This document shows, one piece after another, positions 9,281 through 16,525 of a stretch of DNA of 64,000 bases. The notes below the pieces were generated by a model. The model was not told the DNA's origin, ran no database searches, and was given only the letters and a program-made list of their open reading frames with translations. The position numbers and the translations under genes were made by a program. The stretch's first letter is position 1. The number at the start of each line of letters is the position of its first letter. The stretch spans positions 39,480-103,479 of the forward strand of contig NZ_MUHE01000011.1 in NCBI RefSeq assembly GCF_002217405.1, written 5' to 3'. Origin of the DNA: Flavobacterium psychrophilum DSM 3660 = ATCC 49418. GTDB lineage: Bacteria; Bacteroidota; Bacteroidia; Flavobacteriales; Flavobacteriaceae.

Positions 9281-9374
9281 GAGCTGCGTTAGGGATAGTA
9301 GCGAAAATCCTTTTTAGAGGCTTTTCGCCGATAAAAAGATTGTAGCGAATAGCCCGACCCTTGTGGTAACGCCC
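9281..9374 (-). repeat. Palindromic intergenic repeat, copy A
   Basis: A structured repeat of about 94 bases occupies most of the 205-base gap between kdsB and the helicase gene. Read on the minus strand it begins GGGCGTTACC five bases after the helicase stop and ends CCCTAACGCAGCTC. Its interior has a stem built from ATCTTTTTATCGGCG and the complementary CCTTTTTAG side. It is homologous to the repeats at 45968-46070 and 62970-63049 (shared blocks CGCTA..AATCTTTTT and AGGATTTTCGCTACTATC). All three follow a stop codon in the same relative orientation. A role as transcript 3'-end structure or mobile REP-like element is inferred. Confidence 0.75.
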
Positions 9375-9379
9375 TAATT

Positions 9380-10804
9380 TTAGTTTACAAAATTTTCGTC
9401 TTTAAAGCCTATTAAATATAACTTGTCTTTTGCTCTTGTCATGGCGGTATATAACCAGCGAATGTAATCTTTATCGATTCCGTTGGGCAAATATGGTTGC
9501 TCGATAAATACGGTATTCCATTGTCCGCCTTGCGATTTGTGGCAGGTTATGGCATACGAGAATTTGACTTGCAGGGCATTGAAATATTCATTTTCTTTTA
9601 CTTTTTGGAACTTTTTGTATTTAGTGGTTTCATTTTCATAATCTTTGATGACTTCTTCGTACAATTTGTTTGATTCTTCGTAGGATAATGATGGTGATTC
9701 GCTGGTAATGGTGTCTAACAACAGAACGGTTTCATAGGGTTTTTGGTCAGGATAATCGACCATTCTAATTTTTACATTGGCAAATTTGAAACCATATAAT
9801 TCTTTGATATTTCTTATATCTAATACTTCGATAATATCGCCATTGGCAATAAAACCTGCTTGGTCGGAATCTTTTAACCAAAAGTAATTGTTTTTTACAA
9901 CCATTAGGAAATCTCCAGTAGAGAGTTCGCTTTCTTTGTCTAGAATTTTTGTTCTAATTTGCTGATTGTACTGGTTGGCTCGTTTGTTTGATCGGACTAT
10001 AAATGCTGTATCTTCTATACTATAATTGCTATATGCTGTGTTAATGGCGTCTTGAATATCGTAACCATCTGATAAGCGAATGATGTCTTTGAATCCTTTG
10101 AGATTAAATTTGAAACTGTTAAAAAATACATCTTTTAATAATTCTCGAAGTTCTGTGGCATTGTACAAAATTCCTGAGTTTTCTTCCTGTCGCATGACTT
10201 CATCAAACTCGATAGAATACACGTCTTTATTGTAATGTAAACTCAAAGTATCTGTATCTAAAGCTGGCGATATATCTAACTGAACTGGTGGTAATTGTGC
10301 TGTGTCACCTAACAGAATCATTTTGCAGTTATCGCCCGAATATACATAGGAAATTAAATCATCTAAAAGGGATCCGTTTTCGTATAATTTAGATTCGGTA
10401 TTCACATCAGAAATCATTGAAGATTCATCTATAAAAAAAATAGTGTTCTTATGTTTGTTGGGTTGTAAAGTAAAAGAAACCCCTCCGCCAGATGACTTTT
10501 TAGGAAAATATATTTTTTTGTGAATGGTAAAGGCTGGCTTGTTCGAATAATTAGCAATTACTTTTGCGGCACGACCTGTTGGGGCAAGTAAGACATACTT
10601 TTTATTAATCTCGATTAAGTTATTTACAATGGTAGATATGACGGTTGTTTTTCCCGTTCCCGCATACCCTTTTAGTACAAAAATTTGGTCTTTAGTATTG
10701 TTTGTAACAAATTCTGCTATTTGCTGAAAGAAAATATCTTGTTTTATTGTGGGGTTAAAAGGAAATTTTTTTTGTAAAACATTGTAAAACAAAGAAGCAC
10801 TCAT
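9380..10804 (-). CDS. RecD-like / UvrD-family DNA helicase (AAA ATPase)
   Basis: A 474-residue superfamily 1 helicase of the short RecD2-like type. Walker A is LKGYAGTGKTTVIS at about residue 43, and Walker B is IFFIDESSMISD at about 125. A glutamine motif III (ILLGDTAQLPPVQ) and the UvrD_C_2 tail YAITCHKSQGGQW / LYTAMTRAKDKLYLIG are complete. Such proteins unwind DNA 5'-3' in repair or replication, but they are also found as accessory genes with unknown substrates. It lacks the long N-terminal domain of full RecD2. It has its own promoter-like box upstream and is followed by palindromic repeat A. Confidence 0.88.
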   Translation of the reverse strand: MSASLFYNVLQKKFPFNPTIKQDIFFQQIAEFVTNNTKDQIFVLKGYAGTGKTTVISTIVNNLIEINKKYVLLAPTGRAAKVIANYSNKPAFTIHKKIYFPKKSSGGGVSFTLQPNKHKNTIFFIDESSMISDVNTESKLYENGSLLDDLISYVYSGDNCKMILLGDTAQLPPVQLDISPALDTDTLSLHYNKDVYSIEFDEVMRQEENSGILYNATELRELLKDVFFNSFKFNLKGFKDIIRLSDGYDIQDAINTAYSNYSIEDTAFIVRSNKRANQYNQQIRTKILDKESELSTGDFLMVVKNNYFWLKDSDQAGFIANGDIIEVLDIRNIKELYGFKFANVKIRMVDYPDQKPYETVLLLDTITSESPSLSYEESNKLYEEVIKDYENETTKYKKFQKVKENEYFNALQVKFSYAITCHKSQGGQWNTVFIEQPYLPNGIDKDYIRWLYTAMTRAKDKLYLIGFKDENFVN

Positions 10805-11144
10805 TTATTTTTGATAAAATATTATATTTCAAATATACGCATGAAAATTGACTTGCGGTATTTTTTTTACGGCAGATTCACATAATATTTTTTAATTTTT
10901 TAATTTGTGCTTTTTTGTAGTACAATTTTTTTAATTTGAAATCTATTATTTTTACACTGTTTTTTTTATACCTTTATTTGGGCGTTACCGTTTTGCGGAT
11001 TTAAGAAGTTGGGGATTTGTAAACCCAAAACTTATGATTAAACCCCCAAAATAAAAAGTAGAAAACAAACTTTAAATGAAGCCCAAAAAACCTGTTTTTT
11101 TAACCAATCTTACCTGCTGCGTGTTTTCCGTACTACACTTTCCG
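10805..11144. other. 340-base intergenic region left of the AraC/TonB block
   Basis: This non-coding stretch holds the helicase promoter, then at 10980-10989 GGGCGTTACC, the exact reverse complement of GGTAACGCCC at 9365-9374 in repeat A. It also holds TTACCTGC at 11110-11117, the inverse of GCAGGTAA at 14772-14779. No open reading frame with coding character is seen. It looks like degenerate repeat DNA at the edge of an accessory insertion. Confidence 0.45.
10830..10837 (-). promoter_or_regulatory. Probable -7 box for the helicase gene
   Basis: On the minus strand this reads TATATTTG, a full match to TAnnTTTG, about 25 bases before the ATG. Confidence 0.5.
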
Positions 11145-13568
11145 TTAAAATTTATAACTATACCCAAGTCTTAATACTTGTGTTTCGTAATAGTCGTTGC
11201 TTGTATAATTAAACCCTTGTCCGTTTATTTCTTTTTTGATTATCATTGTGTTTAGCAAATTAGTTGCGTTAAAAAACAGTTCGCCTTTTCCTTTTTGAAT
11301 TGCTTTTTTAAGTCCAAAGTCTAATGAAAATCTCGATTTTATTTTTCCTTGTGGAATAATATCTGGGGCTAAATAGATAGCTGTTAATTGTAAGTCAATG
11401 TTTTTAGGAAAATGAAAAGTATTATTTATTTTTAAATTTCCTGAAAATATTTCTTGTTTGTTTGCTGAAAATGTATGTGTACTAGGATATTTGTTTTCAA
11501 CTGTAAACGCATCAATTTGATTTTTGTATGCGTTTAAATTAATATTAAATGCGTACAATTTAGAAATTTCTTGTGCTAAAACCATTTCTACTCCTGTATT
11601 GTAACTTTTATTTACGTTTTGAAATGTTGCATAAATTAAATGACTTGGTGGAACAGTACTAGAAATTCTTGTAATCGTTCCGTCAGCAAATTGGTGATAA
11701 ATAGCATTATATAAACTTCCTTTTTCCCAACTTTTTTTATAACCCAACTCTATCGAATTGGTAAATTGTGAGCGCAATGCAGGATTCCCTACTTTAATTA
11801 TTTCTGCGTCATCATATTTTGGAAAAATACGAATATCAACTTCGTTTGGTCGGTCAACTCTTCGGTTGTAGAAAATAGAAACTTTGTTATTGTCGCTAAT
11901 TTTATATGCCAAACGTAAATTTGGAAATGGTTGTGTGTAATTATAACCATCGCTTTTATAAACTATATGATTAGGATTAACGTCATATTGAATTTTCACA
12001 TATTCAATTCGCAAACCTAGTTCGCCTTCCCATTTTTTGTTTTCAAAAATGTAGTTTCCATAAACGGCAGGAATTAATTCTTTGTAAGTTGCCCAACCGC
12101 CTGCATTGGCATCTAATACAGAATTTGTTCCTGGTATAAATTGCATATTGGTTGGTATGTTTCTATTACGAAATTTGATACCTGTTTCAATTCGTCCGTA
12201 TTTAAGTGGTTTTATGTAGTCAAAATTAAAATCATACACTTGTTCGTCTGACAATAATTTAAACGCATCGGTTCCTGTAGAAGTTGGCAAATAATTATTG
12301 TAAAAATATTTTTCGTCTTCTCTGTGAAAAGTGTAATTGAAACCAATATTTAGCAAATGTCCTGCTGCTGCAAATTTGTGCTGATAGCTGGCTGTTGCCA
12401 TAATAGTTGTTTTTAATTCATCTTCTAAAAACTGCCAAAGCCTGTTTCGTTGTAAAAAACCGTTATTAAAAAAGGGTTGGTCTCCTCTGTCAATTATTTT
12501 TTCACTTCCAAAAAGTCCTGAAATAGTCAAAGAATTTTGGTCGTTAATTGCATAATCAAAACCACTTTTCAATGTCGTAAAATGTGTATTTCTGTTGCGT
12601 TTTAATTGCGAATTAATTACATCGCCATTGTCGTAATTTCTTGTTACAAATTCATTTTTGTTAAGCGTTTCTGTATATAAGTAATCGCCTTGAAAAAAGA
12701 CATTGACTTTGTTTTTTCTATAATTGAGTGAAACGCTTGGGTTGATTTTTGGCGTAAAAGTATATTGTGGTCTTATGGTTGGTAAATTTTCCTTTTGCAC
12801 CCAAAGTGAACCTACACCTGTTGTAAAGCCAAACTTTCCATTAAAGCCATCTTTTTTGTTTTTTTTGTAAATAATATTGATAATTCCTGCGTTTCCATTG
12901 GCATCATATTTGGCAGAAGGATTGTTGATAATTTCAATTTTTTCAATCGCAGATGCAGGAATATTATCTAATCCTGTTTGGTTGCCAAAACCTGTTAATG
13001 CTGTTTGTTTGCCGTCAATTAATATGGTTACTTTATCGTTTCCACGAAGTTGTACTTTTCCGTCGTGCACTGTTACACTTGGCATATTTTGCATGGCTTG
13101 TAAAACCGACCCCCCACTTTGACTAATATTGTCTTTCAAAGAGAATGTTTTTTTATCCATTTTCTCACTAATTTCGGCAGTTTTACCTGTTACAAGAACT
13201 TCTTGCAATGAAGTTAATTTTTCTTCTATTTCAATATTTTTAATGTCAAGATACTCTGTTAGAGTACCAACAAACAGCGATTTTTTTGATGTTTTGTAGC
13301 CAATATATGAAACTTCTAAATAGTAGTTTCCAGATTTTATTTTTGATAATGAAAATCGTCCTTCTTCGTTGGTAACAGTTCCACTCACAAAAGTGCTGTC
13401 CTTTTCGGTTTTCAAGACTACATTCACAAAAGATAAAACTGATTGGGTGTTTTTGTCTTTTATAAGTCCCGAAACCGTTACACTTGTTTGTGCATTTGAA
13501 ATAGAGAAGAATGAAAGTTGTAAAATTAAAAAATACAGTACTTTTTTCGATGTTTCTTGTAGAGACAT
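11145..13568 (-). CDS. Outer-membrane beta-barrel / TonB-dependent receptor family protein
   Basis: The protein has a signal peptide (VLYFLILQLSFFSISNAQ), then a CarboxypepD_reg-like beta-sandwich (about 28-115, ending with a GYKTSKKSL turn), a plug-like region (LQAMQNMPSVTVHDGKVQLRG), and a long C-terminal barrel ending in an aromatic residue (LRLGYSYKF). This is the Pfam14905 type found in many flavobacteria. The most upstream start in this frame (13595) is a TTG; the ATG at 13568 is preferred because the signal peptide follows it directly, giving 807 residues. It lies 89 bases downstream of a membrane-anchored AraC regulator on the same strand, which probably controls it. The substrate is unknown. 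Confidence 0.88.
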   Translation of the reverse strand: MSLQETSKKVLYFLILQLSFFSISNAQTSVTVSGLIKDKNTQSVLSFVNVVLKTEKDSTFVSGTVTNEEGRFSLSKIKSGNYYLEVSYIGYKTSKKSLFVGTLTEYLDIKNIEIEEKLTSLQEVLVTGKTAEISEKMDKKTFSLKDNISQSGGSVLQAMQNMPSVTVHDGKVQLRGNDKVTILIDGKQTALTGFGNQTGLDNIPASAIEKIEIINNPSAKYDANGNAGIINIIYKKNKKDGFNGKFGFTTGVGSLWVQKENLPTIRPQYTFTPKINPSVSLNYRKNKVNVFFQGDYLYTETLNKNEFVTRNYDNGDVINSQLKRNRNTHFTTLKSGFDYAINDQNSLTISGLFGSEKIIDRGDQPFFNNGFLQRNRLWQFLEDELKTTIMATASYQHKFAAAGHLLNIGFNYTFHREDEKYFYNNYLPTSTGTDAFKLLSDEQVYDFNFDYIKPLKYGRIETGIKFRNRNIPTNMQFIPGTNSVLDANAGGWATYKELIPAVYGNYIFENKKWEGELGLRIEYVKIQYDVNPNHIVYKSDGYNYTQPFPNLRLAYKISDNNKVSIFYNRRVDRPNEVDIRIFPKYDDAEIIKVGNPALRSQFTNSIELGYKKSWEKGSLYNAIYHQFADGTITRISSTVPPSHLIYATFQNVNKSYNTGVEMVLAQEISKLYAFNINLNAYKNQIDAFTVENKYPSTHTFSANKQEIFSGNLKINNTFHFPKNIDLQLTAIYLAPDIIPQGKIKSRFSLDFGLKKAIQKGKGELFFNATNLLNTMIIKKEINGQGFNYTSNDYYETQVLRLGYSYKF

Positions 13569-13657
13569 TTTTATCAATTTTAAATTATACTGCAAATAAC
13601 GTGAGTAACAAAGAGTAAATAAAAAAAGACAAGTGCAGAATAATTTTTTTGTACAAA

Positions 13658-14692
13658 TTACTTGTTTTCTGCAAGATTTTTTTTGAATTGATTTGGTGTT
13701 AAACCTTTGAATTTCTTGAATATAGCATTAAAAGAAGATTTAGCATTAAAACCTACCTCTGTGGCAATTCCTAAAAGTGTAAATTGATTATTTGGGTCGT
13801 TTTTTAGACGTTTTATAAATTCTTCTACTCTGTATTCATTAATGAAATCTTGAAAATTTGTTTCCATGTGTTCGTTTAAAACTTCCGAAATATACTGTTT
13901 TGGGATATTGAGTTCGTTTGAAACATCTTGAATGGATAATTTTCCGTTTAAGTATAATTTATCCATTTCCATTGAATGAATTAAATCCGACTTATACTGT
14001 TCAATCAGTTTTCTATTTAGATTAGAATTTTTGTATTTGCTTATTTCGTTTTTCGGCAAAATATCTTTCCCTTTGCTTAATAATTTAAAAGAAATAAAAT
14101 AGAATAAAAATGCAACAATTAATAAAAGATAGGAGTCAAAGTTTTGATTGCTAAAAAATGACAATTCTTCTAATCCTATTATTTTTAGAATATCATTTAT
14201 ACAAGAAAATACTAATAAAATAACAATTGGAATAACAAAATATGTGACCCAAATTCTTCTTTTATCTGTAAAAACGGAATATAAGATTACGCCTAGATAA
14301 ATCACAAAAGTTAATTTCAATAGTACTTCAAGAATTTCAATATTCAAGTTTTCTTTGGGTAATTGTATTTCAAAAACTTCAAGAATTAAATAAAAAATGT
14401 TGGGAAGAAAAAACAGATAATCAGATTTTATAAATATTTCTCTTTCCTTTTTGTGATACTTAAAAAACAAAAAAAGAAAGGTTACAAATAAGGTGTTGTC
14501 AAAAAGAAACCAGTCGGTATTTTTAACAAATAGATTGTTTTTGTCATCACCCAAGATGTAAAGCAAAACAGATAGTAAACTTCCAAAGAGCAACCAAAAA
14601 GTAGTTTTTTTGTAATCTTTTCTATTTGTAAACAGAATAATAAGAACAAAAATTCCTTGTATTAAACCAATGATTTGAATTGTTTGGAGCAT
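13658..14692 (-). CDS. Membrane-anchored AraC-family transcriptional regulator
   Basis: The 344-residue protein has about seven hydrophobic segments in residues 1-210 (for example QIIGLIQGIFVLIILF and the FLLIVAFLFYFISF-like run near 190). After a cytoplasmic linker comes a C-terminal AraC HTH domain (about 240-340) with GIATEVGFNAKSSFNAIFKKFKGLTPNQFKK, the usual second HTH. This architecture senses a signal in the membrane and acts on DNA near its own gene. The closest target is the outer-membrane receptor immediately downstream. A TACATTTG promoter box precedes it. Confidence 0.85.
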   Translation of the reverse strand: MLQTIQIIGLIQGIFVLIILFTNRKDYKKTTFWLLFGSLLSVLLYILGDDKNNLFVKNTDWFLFDNTLFVTFLFLFFKYHKKEREIFIKSDYLFFLPNIFYLILEVFEIQLPKENLNIEILEVLLKLTFVIYLGVILYSVFTDKRRIWVTYFVIPIVILLVFSCINDILKIIGLEELSFFSNQNFDSYLLLIVAFLFYFISFKLLSKGKDILPKNEISKYKNSNLNRKLIEQYKSDLIHSMEMDKLYLNGKLSIQDVSNELNIPKQYISEVLNEHMETNFQDFINEYRVEEFIKRLKNDPNNQFTLLGIATEVGFNAKSSFNAIFKKFKGLTPNQFKKNLAENK

Positions 14693-14714
14693 TATTTTAT
14701 TTAAGTTTTTTGAA

Positions 14715-14722
14715 CAAATGTA
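14715..14722 (-). promoter_or_regulatory. Probable -7 box for the AraC regulator
   Basis: On the minus strand this reads TACATTTG, a full TAnnTTTG match, 23 bases before the ATG at 14692. The rest of the 14693-15016 gap holds the right inverted repeat (14772-14779), an ACACAAGGGTTGGG segment resembling repeat A, and a plus-strand promoter box. Confidence 0.5.
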
Positions 14723-14985
14723 GTAAAATTTTTGTTATTTTTTTCTGCTATTCGTGTTGCTCGAAACGCTTGCAGGTAACACAAGGGTTGGGTTTTATAT
14801 ACAAACCAAATTCATGAAACTAGGATAAAAATAAAAGCATAGTGAGGCATATTTTTTAAAAAAAAGTAGAAATGTTTTTGTTTTTTTGAAATGTTAAAAT
14901 ACTTTGTGCAAAAGCCCTGCCTCTTTCTTAAAACCTATGGTAAAATCATTATTGTACTAAATTAAGGATAATCATAAAAAAATTG

Positions 14986-14993
14986 TAGATTTG
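14986..14993 (+). promoter_or_regulatory. Probable -7 box for the DUF3822-rsmD operon
   Basis: TAGATTTG matches TAnnTTTG and lies 23 bases before the ATG at 15017. No convincing -33 element was seen. Confidence 0.45.
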
Positions 14994-15016
14994 CTTTTTA
15001 ATGATTTAAAGCCATT

Positions 15017-15841
15017 ATGTCTTCAGGAAACGCTACAATTCTAGAAAAAAAATATAAAAATTTAGTACTTCAAGTGTCATTAACTGAGGTTTCTTTTTGC
15101 ATAAAAGATACGTTGAAAGATACAATTGATACCATTAGAAGTTTTTCTTTTCATAAAATTTCTAATCCAACAGAAATCGAGCAATCTCTAATTAAATATT
15201 TTGAAGAAACACCAGAATTAAACACAAATTTTGATGAGATTACTGTTTTGCACAACAATAACTTACTCACTTTTGTGCCATCAGTTTTGTTTGATCCGCA
15301 ATATTTAGGTAGCTATTTACAATATAATACAAAAGTTTTTGAGTCAGATTTTTTTGCTTATGATCTGGTATCTAATAATGATATGGTTACTGTATATATT
15401 CCGTATGTAAATATAAATAATTTTCTAATAGACCGTTTTGGAACTTTTAATTACAAACATTCCTTCACCATTTTAGTAAAAAAAGTATTAGATTTTTCTA
15501 AAAATATAGACGAACCACAATTATATGTTCATATACAATCCGATAATTTTCAGATAATAGCAGCAAAAAATCAGAAGTTATTGCTTTTTAATACATTCGA
15601 TTATAAAACCGAAGCTGATTTTATTTATTACTTACTTTTTGCAACCGAACAACTAAATTTGAATCCAGAAACAATACAGGTAAAACTTTTTGGAACAGTT
15701 TCTAAAGAAAGTGATTTGTATCAAATTGCTTACAAATATATACGAAATGTGTCTTTATTTTTTGATTATAATAGGATAGAAAACAGCATTTCACAACAAG
15801 AATATTTACAAAATTTTATACCCATACACACGTGCGAATAA
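15017..15841 (+). CDS. DUF3822 family protein
   Basis: A 274-residue cytoplasmic protein without signal peptide or membrane segment. The pattern of two duplicated ribonuclease H/actin-like halves (FDEITVLHNNNLLTFVPSVLF; LYVHIQSDNFQIIAAKNQKLLLFNTFDYKTEADFIYYLL is the second-half region) and its position just before rsmD match the Bacteroidota-specific DUF3822 family. The function is not established. Its last ten bases overlap the rsmD start, implying translational coupling. Confidence 0.8.
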   Translation: MSSGNATILEKKYKNLVLQVSLTEVSFCIKDTLKDTIDTIRSFSFHKISNPTEIEQSLIKYFEETPELNTNFDEITVLHNNNLLTFVPSVLFDPQYLGSYLQYNTKVFESDFFAYDLVSNNDMVTVYIPYVNINNFLIDRFGTFNYKHSFTILVKKVLDFSKNIDEPQLYVHIQSDNFQIIAAKNQKLLLFNTFDYKTEADFIYYLLFATEQLNLNPETIQVKLFGTVSKESDLYQIAYKYIRNVSLFFDYNRIENSISQQEYLQNFIPIHTCE

Positions 15842-16419
15842 TTTCAGGAAAATACAAAGGAAGAAGAATTTCTCCACCCAAAAACTTACCAGTTCGACCT
15901 ACTACCGATATGTGTAAGGAAGCTTTATTTAATATTTTAAATAATAATTTCAACTTTACAGAACTTCGCATTCTAGATTTATTTGCAGGAACAGGAAGCA
16001 TTAGTTACGAATTTGCCTCACGTGGTTGCAAACCCATTACCAGCGTAGATGGAGATATGGGTTGCGTAAATTTTATTAGAAAAACTACCAAGGAATTCGA
16101 TTTTGATATTACTCCCATAAAAAGTGATGTTTTTGCTTTCCTAGAAAAAAATAAAGCTAGTTACGATATTATTTTTGCCGATCCGCCTTACGCAATGGAG
16201 CAAAAAGATTTTGAAAAAATTATTACATTGGTTTTTAAAAACCAACTGCTAGAAGATGACGGTATGATGGTTATCGAACACTCGAAATACACAAAACTTA
16301 ACCACATAGAGAATTTTTCTTATGATAAAGGTTACGGTGGTTCAGTTTTTACTTTCTTCGAATTAGCACATGACGAGGAAGAAACAGGTCATGAAGATGA
16401 CGATGAGATTGATGCGTAA
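15832..16419 (+). CDS. rsmD: 16S rRNA (guanine(966)-N(2))-methyltransferase
   Basis: RsmD methylates N2 of G966 in 16S rRNA in the assembled 30S particle, using SAM. The 195-residue protein shows the N-terminal MRIISGKYKGRRI signature, the SAM-binding LDLFAGTGSISYEFASRG (motif I) and the catalytic DPPY motif in IIFADPPYAM. The C-terminus carries an extra acidic tail (DEEETGHEDDDEIDA), which is unusual in length. The start is a GTG at 15832 that overlaps the preceding gene by ten bases; the conserved N-terminus begins exactly there, which supports this start. Confidence 0.93.
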   Translation: MRIISGKYKGRRISPPKNLPVRPTTDMCKEALFNILNNNFNFTELRILDLFAGTGSISYEFASRGCKPITSVDGDMGCVNFIRKTTKEFDFDITPIKSDVFAFLEKNKASYDIIFADPPYAMEQKDFEKIITLVFKNQLLEDDGMMVIEHSKYTKLNHIENFSYDKGYGGSVFTFFELAHDEEETGHEDDDEIDA

Positions 16420-16442
16420 TTAGTTCTTATTTTAAAATGTTT

Positions 16443-16497
16443 AACCACAAATTAACACCAATTTTTAGATTATAAGAAATTTGTATAATTCGTGGTT
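16443..16497. terminator. Imperfect inverted repeat between convergent genes
   Basis: AACCAC at 16443-16448 pairs with GTGGTT at 16492-16497, and the inner arms (AAATTAACACCAATTT / AAATTTGTATAATT) continue the pairing with mismatches. A T-rich run follows on the plus strand. It lies between rsmD and the next, convergent gene, so it may terminate both. CCACAAATT...AATTCGTGG sequences of this kind recur in flavobacterial intergenic DNA. Confidence 0.5.
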
Positions 16498-16525
16498 TTT
16501 TCCTTTTTTAGACCCAAATGCTTTG

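Larger units (their letters stand above)
11110..14779. mobile_element. Possible two-gene accessory block bounded by inverted repeats
   Basis: The 8-base inverted repeat TTACCTGC (11110-11117) and GCAGGTAA (14772-14779) brackets exactly the outer-membrane receptor and the AraC regulator. Extended similarity exists: TTACCTGC-TGCGTGTTTTCC on the left against TTACCTGC-AAGCGTTTCG on the reversed right side. No transposase, integrase or target-site duplication was identified, so this is a hypothesis that the pair arrived as a cassette. Confidence 0.35.

Noticed and set aside
9281-9374. Integron attC-like site because of GCGTTA and TAACGC ends
   Set aside because: The order of the GTTA and TAAC boxes is reversed compared with attC (R'' AAC first, R' GTT last), and no integron integrase is seen. 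It is better described as a palindromic repeat.
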